Of a DNA stretch of 64,000 nucleotides, positions 11,435-22,513 are shown one piece after another. Both the position numbers and the translations under genes were made by a program. The notes below the pieces were generated by a model. That model was given only the letters and a program-made list of their open reading frames with translations. It was not told the origin of the DNA and searched no databases. Numbering within the stretch: the first letter of the stretch is position 1; the number at the start of each line of letters is the position of its first letter. Origin of the DNA: Paracamarosporium sp. OC-R06-R3 (Eukaryota; Ascomycota; Dothideomycetes; Pleosporales; Didymosphaeriaceae); assembly GCA_019828545.1 (NCBI GenBank), contig JACVRA010000171.1, positions 1 through 64,000 on the forward strand. The letters are read 5' to 3'.

Positions 11435-12996
11435 ATGACGGTCATCATGTACTTGCGCACTACTGCCGTTGTCCTGGCTATACAGCAGATCGTCGTTGCG
11501 CAGCAATGCTGTAAGCTTTGCAAAGTTCTATCAACGCCGAAGGTTGACTGACAGCTCCAGACTATCCTAACGGATCGGAAGCACCCGACAGCGAGAAGCC
11601 ATGCTCATCTGCACAAGGCACCGCCTGCTGTCCAGAGAAGTGGGAATGCATGGATAACGGGCTTTGCTACTACGAACCTGATAAGATTTACGGACGGTAC
11701 AGCTGTACAGACAAAGATTGGAAGTCGTCAGGCTGTCCATCAAACATGTGCACATACGGTATGCTAGTATGGCAACGACCATGCAGTACGACCCATTGAC
11801 GTCTCGCAGATATGAAAGCCGCCGGGGCAGAAGCTGTAACTCAATGCTCGAACCACGACAACAACTGGTGCTGCGACGCCAACCGAGTCGACGTAGATTG
11901 TTGCCAGGAGAGTCCTGAGCCACGCCCCTTCTTCGCGCTCCAGGAACCCGTTGCATATGGCACCGCAGGATCAAACACCGGATCGAGTGCACCGAATCTG
12001 GCATCTATCACGGGCAAAGCTACCGGCAGCGGAGACGACTTGCCATCCTCAACATCAGCACCCTCAAGCTCCGCTTCCGCAACTAAAGACTCAGCATCCA
12101 GTACAAGCGCATCGTCATCAAGTCCAAACACACCAGTCACATCCGTCTCGACATCTGTGACATCGGGCACCGCAGGTCCCAGCACCCTTATCGTCACCAC
12201 TATCATACAACCACCCGCATCTTCGAGCGGAAGCGCGTCACCCTCTCCAACCTCAGAAAAGAAATCAAAGGTACCCGTAATCGTTGGCTGCGCAGTCGGC
12301 ATCCCACTTGCGCTGGCCTTGATAGGCATCCTCACCTGGCTTTTCCGCAAACGCGCCCACCAAAAGCGCAACCCGCCCTACACCTCCTCCACCGACGCAT
12401 TTACACCTACTCCCGCTACTCCCGAGTTCACTGGTGGCGCAAAACTGCATAAGAATGCCCCCAGCGCCATAAAATACGAGTCGACGGATCCAGGCGTCCC
12501 AGAACTAGCAGGCGGCCAGGGCGTCGGCCCAGAAAGACCCGTATCTATGATCCCGGGCAAAGCAGAGATGGATTCTGGCGGTGGCTTCGTGCCCGGTACG
12601 ACACCCCAAGCACCGCATCTTGTAGGTGTAGGCGGCGGAAACGGACACGGACACACACCGCAGAGTAGCTGGGGCAGCGCGCCGCCTGGGTATTCGCCTA
12701 CGCAGAATCAAGCTACCTGGGCCCCGGGACATCAACAGCAGTCATCATTCGACGGCGCAACAGGAAGTGGAGTTCATGGTACGGATCCGAATGCGGGGCG
12801 CTACACGGCGTATCGGCCTGGCATGGAAAACAGATTAAACAATGTGCCCGAAATGGCGGAACTTCCCTCTGTGAGGACACCGCCTGAGGTTGCGGAGCTG
12901 GGAAACGGACCTTCGCCTCCTGCGAGAGCGGAATTGGGGGGTTCGGGGTCGGGGTCGCAGGGCGAGTATCCTGGGATGGGGGCGTCGCAGAGGTAG
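11435..12996 (+). CDS. Secreted single-pass membrane protein, Cys-rich ectodomain plus mucin-like stalk
   Basis: Two introns are removed (11511-11554, 11759-11809), giving 488 aa. An N-terminal signal peptide (second Met then YLRTTAVVLAIQQIVVAQQ) leads to a Cys-rich ectodomain with paired cysteines (TACCPEKWEC, NNWCCDANR, DVDCCQ). A Ser/Thr/Pro-rich stretch of about 130 residues, likely O-glycosylated, follows. One transmembrane helix (VPVIVGCAVGIPLALALIGI) is followed by the positive stop FRKRAHQKR. The cytosolic tail of about 230 residues is rich in Gly, Pro and Gln. This architecture matches fungal wall-stress-sensor-like membrane proteins (Mid2/WSC-like in layout only). No enzymatic domain is seen. 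An alternative start lies 12 bases downstream. Confidence 0.82.
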
Positions 12997-14678
12997 TGTG
13001 TAGAATGGCAGGGTGGGGGAAAATATGGCTTTTTCCTTTCGGCTCTTGGTGCGGTTTCATGATTGGATGAGATATGTGGGATACCATTCGCGTGTGAATA
13101 TGAGTATCGGTAATGAGTGTACATTAGTAATTGGGCGGTAGTGAAGTCGCCTCGGAGGTTCCGACGAAGACGGGATTGAGCTTGTTTCTGCTCTCAATGT
13201 CATAACAATGGAATCGTAATCCACTTCGTGCAATCCAATTTATGTCCCGCATCTCTAAAAATGAAAGTAAACAATCAGAGTCACTGGTAATCCAAGCGTA
13301 TAACAGATCGAGGATCATATTCAAATATGTGTACTCTACCTCGAGGGTTCAACACAGGAGATCGCTTATAAGGTTTTGCAACACTGTATATATGCATTTT
13401 GAGTTCGAGGTGCTTACATTGCGAAACCCAACCCCAGAATGCAATTGTAGGATACATGCAGGTATGATGGAAGGAGCTATAACAACAACGATGATGTCAA
13501 AGTAGAACAACATTCCGTTCATGATGCGGAGCCCGTATCGGAATAAGGAATTGTACATAGCTGGAGTGATTTCCGTCGTGGGACCAGTGTTTTCTGACAC
13601 TACAAAGTTCTTTGTTGTAACATCTACCGGCATTAGTTTTCATTGATCGCTGTATTGCGTGCGTTCACCGCCGTTAGCTCTGGCCTCTCGACGGACGAAT
13701 GCTTCTCGCCTCGAAGTGGGTTAATTACGAGAGCAAACGATTTCCCCTAATCCGGGAATCATAATAGCAATGGGGGGTGTCAATCCGTGGCATTTGAATA
13801 GATCTATTGGTATAATCTCGATGCTTCAGCCCCTCTTATTTTGTACTGACAAAAGCTCGATGTCACTATTTTTTAGTCGCTTTCTCACTAATTCCTACCC
13901 TCAGGTCAGTGCACAAGCTTCGTAGTTTACTAGCTCAACGGGACGGTTGACATAACGCCAACACATACAATGATGCCAATACTTCAAAATCAGGAAGTGT
14001 CGCTCGAACGAATCCTAGCTCCGCTAGTCAGGTTGCTTGGGTCACCAAAGCCAGAAGGAAACGGTGACGGTTGAGCGCTATGGTTAGGCCCACCTGAAAA
14101 AGTATGGAAAGCTGAACGGTACCTAAGTCTAATTTTAGATACATCCATGTCAAGAACTGATTGGTGGAGGATGGATGTGGAAGCATAAAGGTGAGCAATT
14201 CGAGACGAATAGTCCATCGTACTGGTCTACGAAGGAAGACCCAATGCGCTCACTGAACATTGTCCTGGAGATTGACACAGGGTGCTTTTTTTCGAACTAT
14301 ATCGGTGATGATTGATGTAAATAAATAACTGATGCATTAATTTCGTTCAGCTGGAGAATTTTTCAACGTTTCTCTAACAATTCTGCAATGTCAGCGAGCA
14401 GTCTAAGCATGACCTGCACATCTCTGGTATCAAACACTCAGAAACACCAAAGCCATATTCAACAAGCCAAAACCTATAGCCGGGATAATTCATTACAGAA
14501 CTCAATCTGTAGAACTTGGTATAAACACGGTCTGCGGTAACAAATATTCTTAGAGTAAGCGTAGGTACTGCACTGATGGTAGGCGAGCTTGCTTGTGCAC
14601 TTTGAGTATGTAGCGAAAGGTACGATGATTTTTCTGCAATATAAAATGGTTATAAATACAGTAACCGGAATTTAAATA
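12997..14678. other. Intergenic, no supported gene
   Basis: AT-rich 1.7 kb. A 94-codon minus-strand frame (13349-13633) contains one hydrophobic stretch but has no recognisable relative and no convincing splice partner, so it is not called. Confidence 0.5.
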
Positions 14679-15380
14679 TTACAGTTTCCACACTTCAAGA
14701 TTACGGTAGTTGGCAATGAGCGGCTGCATGCCGCGAAGCGCAATTCTCCCTCCTCTCACCACAGGCCCCGTATCTGTTTTCGTATCGTCGAAAGAAAATA
14801 GTAAAAGATCGTTCACTTTGAATGTAACTTCGCGCTTGTCTTTGACAACCTCAATCTTGTAGTACGCTCTTTGTGTATCTTCCACAGACGGAATGGGATC
14901 CGCGCCCTGCGCCACCAAATGGAAGCCCGGGCTCTTCCTCAGATTCGCAACATGAAAATTACGTTCCTCAGGCCATCGGCGGCGAAAGTAAGAAGCGTGC
15001 AGGAGACGAATGTCGCTAGAATGGTACTGTGGGTATGAGCCATTTCGTGGCTTCAGTGAAGGGTCGAAGATGCTTCCGCCGTCAACGGACGTTGCCCCAA
15101 AGAAGAACATGGCAAGTCCAGGCTCCTGAATAGGTTGAAACTCCCACTTGATGCGAATACGGTCGGGAAAGACTTCGGGTAACCAGTATACGAAGTAGTC
15201 GTCTGGGCCACCAGCTCCCGCAAGCGTGAGTGTGTTATTGGAAACAGTTGCGTTCACAGGACCTTCAGCGACCCAACCATCGAGTGCAGAGCTGCCATTA
15301 AAAGTGTTGCGATATAGAAGCGTTTCACCCATGGCTTCGGTAGCGAGAGCAGCCAGGGTGGCCAGGGTGGGCCAGCGCAT
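14679..15380 (-). CDS. Secreted DUF1961 (YesU-like) protein
   Basis: Single exon, 233 aa, with a signal peptide ending near ATEAMGE. The mature part resembles the DUF1961 family, a concanavalin-like beta-sandwich: LLYRNTFNGSSALDGWVAEG, then FEFQPIQEPGLAMFFFGA-like and the C-terminal VVRGGRIALRGMQPLIANYR. In Bacillus, YesU belongs to the rhamnogalacturonan utilisation locus, and here the gene is head-to-head with a PL4 rhamnogalacturonan lyase 750 bp away. A role in pectin side-chain or oligosaccharide processing is inferred; no activity is established from sequence. N-glycosylation sequons (NGS, NAT, NNT) agree with secretion. Confidence 0.8.
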   Translation of the reverse strand: MRWPTLATLAALATEAMGETLLYRNTFNGSSALDGWVAEGPVNATVSNNTLTLAGAGGPDDYFVYWLPEVFPDRIRIKWEFQPIQEPGLAMFFFGATSVDGGSIFDPSLKPRNGSYPQYHSSDIRLLHASYFRRRWPEERNFHVANLRKSPGFHLVAQGADPIPSVEDTQRAYYKIEVVKDKREVTFKVNDLLLFSFDDTKTDTGPVVRGGRIALRGMQPLIANYRNLEVWKL

Positions 15381-16130
15381 GATGAATGTCGGTACGAGGC
15401 GAATGTTCAGGATGGAGATTCGTGATCGCGATGGGAGCTGTAAATTAATTCACCATCAAGCTTTCTTTATGGTCGAATCTTTGGCTCATTTCGTATTGAC
15501 TCGATCGTGCAATTGATTAGACGGAAGGCGTCATCAACCGCTCAACCTGATCTGCAAGGTACCGCCGAGCGAGGTGCGGGTACTCGGTCACATTTCTCCC
15601 AATTTCCCACCTATCAAAAGAAATTCGACTTAACTTAAGAAAGATAGAACTCATATTGATAGTTGCCAGTCCATCCAACTCATACTTTGGATAGCATAGA
15701 GTAGGGTGTGCTTGGATGAAGCATGGTCGCATTGAGTTTTGCTAGGAATGCAGTGTTGACAAGATTTCGAGTCCGAAAGAGGCAAGGCGTCACCCCACTT
15801 GCTCGTGGCTTGTAGCGCAATGCTGTTAGTTCAATGCATCACGCATTTTCATCCAACATGAGTTGAATCTTATCTGGCCGGAAAAATTCTATCATGTGCA
15901 TGATAACGGCTGGCCCACTCGATACCTGCATGCGAATGCTCGGACAACGGTAGCGAGCAGCTTCTTTCGAACAAGCTTTGATACACACTCCACATCCACG
16001 TAACCTTGTGCATATCGCAGTGATGCTCGTATTATCACAGCCAAATTGCGTGCTCAGCGACATAAGATATAAATAAGAATCTAAAATGGTAAGGAAAGAC
16101 TAACTCATCTATCAAGACAGCAGTACCAAC
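15381..16130. promoter_or_regulatory. Shared divergent promoter region of DUF1961 and PL4 genes
   Basis: 750 bp between two diverging start codons with no supported coding sequence. A clear TATA box serves the plus-strand gene. Co-regulation of the pair is inference from arrangement. Confidence 0.5.
16068..16075 (+). promoter_or_regulatory. TATA box of the PL4 lyase gene
   Basis: TATAAATA lies 56 bp upstream of the ATG. Confidence 0.6.
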
Positions 16131-18102
16131 ATGCGAGGCCCTCTACTTATTGGCTTGATCACTGCAGTTCAGCCAGCTATCGCCAAAGGACCATTCCTGC
16201 AGCAGATCAGCACAACACAATGGATTTTCGGCAATGATCTTTGGAACCTGACGCAAGGTGCAACGTACGCTACGAACCTACAATATCAGGGCTCCGATGC
16301 TGTCAAAAGCGCACCAGGACATTACGCGGGATATGGTATGATTCCCAGCGGTACCTCTAATGAGACAACATTGACATTGATTAGATGGCGAATCCAATCT
16401 TCAGTATACGTCCGCTGAGATCGTATCAAATAGCACGGAATATATCGATATCAGCTTCTCGTCCGCGTTTGGCGACCTTCACTGGGTCGTATATCCTGAT
16501 CTCGCTGGCGCATACCAATACTTCGTAAATAAGGCGCTCCCAGACATCTCCATTTTCCGAACGCTCTGGCGCCTTGATCCACAGAGGTTTACAAACGGCT
16601 ACACCACGACCAAGGATGCGCCGCTTCCAGATTTCTCTCTATATGCGAATGCGACTAAGGTGCAAGACGAGACTTTCCAGATTACTGATGGCTCGTGAGT
16701 AGACAGATCGAAGTTTTTCAATTCTACCTGACAAGTACGCCAGATACATCACTAAATATGATTTCTCGAACTACGTACGCGAAAGGGATTTTGTTGGTGT
16801 ATATGGCGATAAGACTGGCTCGTGGTATATTCATCCGTCATATGAGTACCAGCCTGGGGACCAGTTGAGTCAGACACTGACTGTAAGTTTGGAACCCTTT
16901 TAAGTCTTGCCCACAGGTTTGGATGCAGTCAACTGTTGCATTGTATCTACGGGAAGAACACAGTGTATCCGTCATCTTCATGTGGGCTATAACAGATACT
17001 TACACTGAGATCTTCCAGGTGCATCGCGAGTCGTCTAAAGGCGACGCCGTGCAACTCAACGTCGTGCAAGATACTTCGCATTTTAGAATCGGCAATGCAG
17101 TACCTCAGCCAGGAGGCAAGATCTGGGGCCCATGGCTTTGGTATCTTGTAAGTTGGCTACCTGATTCGATTGGGGGAATTGCTTCTAACCCCTGACCAGA
17201 ATGACGGTTCCGTTGCCGACGCACAGAAGCGCGCTAAGAAAGAGCGCAAGACGTGGCCTTATTCCTTCATTCAAGATACCGCCTACCATTCCCGCGGCAA
17301 TTTGAAAGGTAAACTGCTCCTATCTGATGGCCGGCCCGCTGCAGGTGCCGCAATCTTCCTTGGTGATACCAACATCTCGACTCGTCCGCTCGTTCAAGGC
17401 TCGAATTTTTACTACACGACGTATGCAGACGCTTCTGGAAAATTCTCTTTGGACCATGTGCGCACTGGTAACTATGGCCTCTACGCATGGTCCAATGGCG
17501 GGGCCCTAGGCGACGTGTATACGAACTTTACGACCAGCAGTGTCAGCATCGCAAAAGGCAAGACTACAAACCTGCGCACACTGACCTGGAAAGTGCCTCA
17601 AAATCGTACTCGCATCTTTCAGATCGGCGACTTTGATAAGAAAGCTCTGGGATTTACAAACGGCGGCGCCCCAAGGCAGCACGGCTTGACCGAAAAGAGT
17701 CCAGCGAACCTAACCTACGTGATCGGAACCTCAAAAACATCAGATTGGTACTACGCATCTTCGAAGCTCGGCACGTGGGACGTAGTCTTCAACACCACGC
17801 GTCCAAGCGCAGATGCGACCGCGTTGCTCTCCGTGTCGCTTGCTGGCTACTCCCAGAGCACTGCACTGACGATCTATTTGAACGGAAATACTACTATTGG
17901 TACGATCAGCAAGGATACGCAGGCAAGCGATCCGGCACTGTACCGCTCAGGTACAACTAGTGGAGAGTGGCGGTTCTTGCAGTATGAGCTGCCCGGCTCA
18001 AATCTGCGTGAAGGGCAAAACGTGTTGAGTTTTACCGTTGATAGGTACACTCAGTGGCGTGGCATTCTTTGGGACAGCATCATCCTTGAATGGGTGAAAT
18101 AG
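16131..18102 (+). CDS. Rhamnogalacturonan lyase (polysaccharide lyase family 4)
   Basis: Four introns are removed (16336-16384, 16695-16743, 16883-17018, 17148-17199), giving 1686 nt, 561 aa. A signal peptide (MRGPLLIGLITAVQPAIAKG) precedes the catalytic beta-sandwich, with YTSAEIVSNSTEYIDISFS, DFVGVYGDKTGSWYIHPSYE and KIWGPWLWYLNDGS across the last junction. An FnIII-like module follows (RGNLKGKLLLSDGRPAAGA), then a C-terminal carbohydrate-binding-like sandwich with GEWRFLQYELP and WDSIILEWVK. The enzyme cleaves rhamnose-galacturonate bonds of pectin by beta-elimination outside the cell. The third intron is unusually long (136 nt); read through, it would add an in-frame stretch that does not fit the family, so splicing to VHRESSKGDAVQLN is preferred. 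Confidence 0.92.
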
Positions 18103-18876
18103 CACAGCTGGCCTAACTGTCCTACACGCTGAACAATACAAACCACTGAGACATTTACCTTAACATCATATGTGATACATCTCGCTTTTTTGACCTTGAG
18201 AACTTGACATATCAGGGTATCGCGACTTTCTTTTCATATCTCTGCTTGACTCCCTCCAAGCCGCGTTCGGTAATAACTTCATATGCCCTTAGCAGTAAAT
18301 AATTAGTACCAGCTCCTCGATATGCTTTTTCCTCTTGCTCGTGGATCGGGTATACGACGCCAATCACAACAAATGGCGACGAACCCATAAATACCACAAT
18401 CAAATCTATCGGTCTGATTAAATTATGGATCGAATGTATGGATAAGAATCTGAAGCGCTTCAAGAAAGATGGAATAGGATGGATTAGCGAACAGATCAAC
18501 CACGCACTTCCCTTATACAAACGGGAGCTACAGCGGCTAGAAAATACCGACACACATCTAAAAAGAATGAGAAGATTACATCCCTCCAACAGAGACAACT
18601 AGCAACAATCACACAAAACAACAAAGTGAACCAGTTGATCAGCTCCTATAATCATCTCGATACAGCTCTCACGAACGCCGCCATCAAGCTAAGCACAGTA
18701 GAGGCAGCTTAAAACACTGCAAAGATCCAGTTTGCTACAGTACCACAGGCTGCTAGAGCAGCGGAAACGAGGAGAGCGAGCTTCCAACAGAAGCAGAGGG
18801 AATAGTAAAAAGCCAAGAAGGATTATTGGGCCGCTTTCGTTGCCAGGAACGGTAATTGTTCGTGAGTTGAATATCC
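18103..18876. other. Intergenic with decayed coding matter
   Basis: This separates the PL4 lyase stop from the convergent DUF6590 stop. It contains the unresolved relic listed next and nothing else recognisable. Confidence 0.5.
18212..18801. pseudogene. Unresolved coding relic with coiled-coil-like plus-strand frames
   Basis: On the plus strand an open frame from 18303 contains IKLWIECMDKNLKRFKKDG and LPLYKRELQRLENTDTHL. A one-step shift near 18562 continues as KITSLQQRQLATITQN and NQLISSYNHLDTALTNA. After a TAA it resumes as AARAAETRRASFQQKQRE. These are amphipathic, Lys/Glu/Gln-rich helices, more protein-like than chance. On the minus strand, 18212-18390 encodes an equally protein-like tail (YEVITERGLEGVKQRYEKKV). 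Strand, gene boundaries and family cannot be fixed. It looks like remains of one or two genes. Confidence 0.3.
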
Positions 18877-19657
18877 TCAGTGTAGACCATATGAAAGCTC
18901 GTTGGCAGGCATTCGGTCGACTTCTTCTCGGAAACATGCTGCAACATAATTGAGGAAGTCATCTGCAACGTTCCCAATTTCCTTAACTTTCACGTTCATC
19001 TCGATTAAATATAGTTTGGCGTAGTGAAGTCGTGATGCTAGGTGCATATAGACAGAAGCATCTGAAGGATTAATAGGGATAGCTGCTTTTACTAAGCCAC
19101 ATTCGTTTTCCCCAAAAAATATTGCAGGACTGCTTCCCGTTAAGTATACCGCCGAATGTTCCGACGCGACACAGTTTGATTTCAGTGTCCCTCGCCCGCC
19201 ATAGGTAGAGATCGGGCTTTACAAAGGTTAGTAATAGACCTCTATCCGTAAGGCATACACACCAAGCGTAAACAAAACCGCGCCTAACATCTACGATGAT
19301 AAATCTCCGAATTTGTGAGAAGGCGCTCTCTCCATATTGTAAAATTGAGACGTCATCGTTTACGGATTGTAGGTCGATCGGACTGGCTGCTTGTACGTGA
19401 AGCATTGCGAATACCTGCGCAGAAGCTCTCGTTAGCCACACGTGCCTTGTTACAACCTCGATCTAGGGCTTATACCTTACCTACTTGGAAGAAACTATAT
19501 CTTTCGGACCCTGTCCTCATACGGTAGCCTGCATCGATTAAGGACTTGTGAGGGTAACTAGGCCAGACCTTTCCCACTCACTTAGATCTAATCGTTCATA
19601 TTCACCTAACTCAGGGGTACCATGAATCGTATGTTGAGGAAGTTGCGCTCCAGCAAC
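18877..19657 (-). CDS. DUF6590-domain protein, 5' end unresolved
   Basis: Four exon blocks (19582-19657, 19476-19528, 19263-19414, 18877-19216) join in frame through introns of 53, 61 and 46 nt; the last contains a perfect TACTAAC branch site. The product contains LSYRMRTGSERYSFFQVGKV, then VFAMLHVQ, FSQIRRFIIVDV, CPISTYGGRGTLKSNC, ending EEVDRMPANELSYGLH. This is the DUF6590 signature: an FFxVGKVF start, an IRRFxVV core and an xPIxTYGGxGT loop. Function is unknown; the family is common in Pezizomycotina and often multi-copy. The first block is open back to a TAA and has no ATG, so the start is missing, uses another intron, or the gene is truncated. It lies only 28 bp from the head of the transposon-split gene. 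Confidence 0.65.
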
Positions 19658-20201
19658 TTATCCACTGTTGTTAGCTTTATCATGACGAATTCTGTATTTC
19701 TCATCTGAATATGTCAGGGTCGACATCATCAAAGGTTTATGCCAGGACAACACTGCATCAGAGAATATCCAGTGTTTAAAGAGGTAGGGTGCATTTCTAA
19801 GTTACTACGCTTCTGAATGCAGAAAGGCCATAAATTACAATCGTGGAGAGTACACCACGGTTAGAAAACACAGTGACATCATCGACATTGCCGAGAAAAT
19901 CAGGGCTGACCTGACCAAACACGAGATTGCACAGTCACTCCTTCACCTGGATACACAACAGAGACACGATAATGTTGAATCTCGTATGATAGAAGGCTCA
20001 ATAGCGCCTGTGGCACGTCTTGTATCTATGGTTAATGTAGGACATTTTCCGTATAGCGTTCAAGGCAGGGCTTCTCTTCTTTGGAACGATGAAAACAATA
20101 GCTTCAAGATCACTTTGGAGCAATACTTCCAGCCCAGCTCTACCAGCCCAGAAGATATCAAATTCGGAGAAGATTTCACTGCATTCAATCTACAGCGGTT
20201 T

Positions 20202-20209
20202 GCGGGACT
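20202..20209. repeat. Left target-site duplication of the hAT element
   Basis: GCGGGACT directly abuts the left terminal inverted repeat and is repeated exactly at 22526-22533. Eight bases is the duplication length typical of hAT elements. Confidence 0.92.
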
Positions 20210-20221
20210 CAGGGTGGCCAA
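20210..20221 (+). repeat. Left terminal inverted repeat
   Basis: CAGGGTGGCCAA, beginning with the CAGGG usual for many hAT elements. Confidence 0.9.
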
Positions 20222-20225
20222 AAAT

Positions 20226-20310
20226 AAAATTATCGTTTCGGAAACAATAAATTATCGTATTTTTCGATAATCTTATGCTAAATAATCCACGATATTATCG
20301 TATTTTCGCC
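20226..20310. repeat. Left subterminal TTATCG/CGATAA repeats
   Basis: TTATCG or its complement CGATAA recurs several times within the first 100 bp of the element. The same hexamer crowds the right end (22430-22515: CGATAATAAACGATAAAAACG and similar). Subterminal short repeats are known transposase-binding sites in hAT elements such as Ac; that role here is inferred. Confidence 0.6.
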
Positions 20311-20358
20311 TACTGCTTACACCCACGGACCATCTTTCCTCATCAAAATTCAAATTCT

Positions 20359-22331
20359 TCGTACGAAAGGCTATTTTCTTAATTATTATAGCAACTAAAG
20401 AAGGTTCTTTTCACTCTCTTAATTCTTTTAAGTCCCTTAAAGTTTCAAGTACTCAAACAAGTCGAAAAAACACGTCCAGTATTCATCAATATTATCAAAC
20501 GCCATCAGAAGGAGAGCCTTCACGAGATAGCCAGAACCGCAAGCTATACTACTGCTCTCTTTGCAAATATAGCGGATCGTCAACTACAAACATACGATAT
20601 CATCTCCAGTCAAAACACCAGATTGAGTCTGACAAGGCTATTCCTCGTACGAAAGCAACAGCAGCAAGTCAGCTCCAAGAACTTTGGAAGCAAGCGTCAA
20701 TCAACAATCAGTCAAACGAAATAAGTTCGCTTGTTCTTAAAGGCATTTTAAACAAGCAAGTCCTAGACTAGGCTCTAATAAATTTTATTGTCGTACAAAA
20801 CCTACCATTTCGAATTGTAGATACACCGGAATTTCATACCCTCTGCTAGGCATTGAATCTAGAATTAGTTAACTACATTACTACTAGTCATTTAACTGTT
20901 AGTAGCCTGATTCAAAATTCATTCTAAATACAAAAGGATGTCGTACGAAAGAAGCTTCAATCAGCCCTAACAGATATTCATCTCTCTATTGATGTTTAGA
21001 CATCTTTAAACAATTATCTCTTCCTGGCTACGTGTGCTTATTTTGTCAACGCACAAGATCAACGAATAAAGGCTCTTTTAGCGTTACGTACGATTGCAAA
21101 TCATAGTGGAGAGGAATAGTGGAATACTCTTCTTCCTGTCCTTTAAGACTACAGTATCGTACGAAAGCTAGGGGCAATTATTACTAATAATTCTACAACA
21201 AATAACACACTTTGTCGTACAATTTCTTAATATCTTTTAGAAAACCAGAACATTACTTGGAGTCCTTTACATTAAAGGATTCGCTGCTAAAGACATACAA
21301 TTAATCTTATTGTTCAAGCCTTTCTTTTTAGTAGGGCTTAGTTTGAAAAGATTAAATCATACGACAAGGAAAACACTTTTAAGGATGAATTAGATAAGTA
21401 AGCTTAAAGAGAAAGAGAAGATACTTTTTGTATAATAGGCGTTCTAGGAAAGCTTTATAATATTGTAGTTCACACCCGTTCTTCTACAAATCGTACGAAA
21501 GAATTTGTTTCTCTCGTATAGTAGCGAATCCTACTTAACAACTCTACGCAGTAGAATAGCTAGTACCAGATGTTAAACACTACACTTAACAAAGAATTAG
21601 CTATTAATAAATACGTTAAAGCTAATTTTAAAACACTTAAAAAGGATTATTTTTCGCCGTACAACTGGACAGTTCTTTGTACGATAAACTCCTTCTTACA
21701 ACTATTTAACTAAGTAACTCTAGAGACTTAAGGTGACCGTGTTACTCTTAATAAGATGCTCTTTACAATGGATGTCCTTAAGAAGTATATAGAGAAGTCT
21801 TTAACTCTTTATCGTACAAACAAAGACTTAGTGCATCAAATTCAATAAGCAGTCCAGAAGTTTAATAAGTACTATCGCAAAACTAATAGTTCTCCTTTAT
21901 ATGCTACAGCGCTTATTCTTCATCCAAACCGTCGTACGAAATATACAAAGATCTGGTAGAAGAGAGACTATCAAAAGATAATGCTTCCAAAAGTCAAAGA
22001 GCTTTAGATTTAGTATCGGGATTCAGGACTAGTCCCTGCAATAGTATCGTACGAAACGCCAGATATTGCGCCCCCAAAGGAACTTAATGAGTTTGATTGA
22101 ATTGTCAACGAGTTTAATAAACGCATAACTTAGCTAGTAAGTTAAGACGAATATAAAGATTACTATGCTAAGGCACCGTACGAAGTGCAGAGCTCACCTC
22201 TGCAATAGTAGAGTAAAAGTCTACAAAGGAAACGCTAACTACAGCTTTTAATGTTTGCTATTAATATTCTTTCAATTCTAGCAATAAGCAATAAACTAGA
22301 AAGAGTATTTTCAGGAGGCCGTCGTACGATT
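20359..22331 (+). repeat. Dispersed TCGTACGAAA motif array inside the hAT element
   Basis: Exact TCGTACGAAA occurs seven times in the same orientation, starting at 20359, 20645, 20941, 21157, 21491, 21932 and 22047. Variants sharing CGTAC lie at about 20792, 21087, 21216, 21658, 21813, 22177 and 22323. Spacing is mostly 115-166 bp, averaging about 140. The motif falls in all three codon phases of the transposase frame (CGT-ACG at 20646, GTA-CGA at 21159, TCG-TAC-GAA at 22047). Its repetition therefore cannot come from a repeated amino-acid motif. Confidence 0.75.
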
Positions 22332-22513
22332 TCATGGGAGAGAATAAGACTTAGTGTATCAAGCATTAAACACACAGAGTGCATGAAAAGTTGGTATCGA
22401 AGCAGGATTCTAAAAGAGGAAAAGTAGAGATACGATAATAAACGATAAAAACGATGAATAAGATAAAATACCGATAAAAAACCGATAATCGTATCGGTCC
22501 TATCGTTTTATCG

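Noticed and set aside
13349..13633. 94-codon minus-strand frame with a hydrophobic stretch
   Set aside because: No relative recognised, and the only donor site has no acceptable acceptor.
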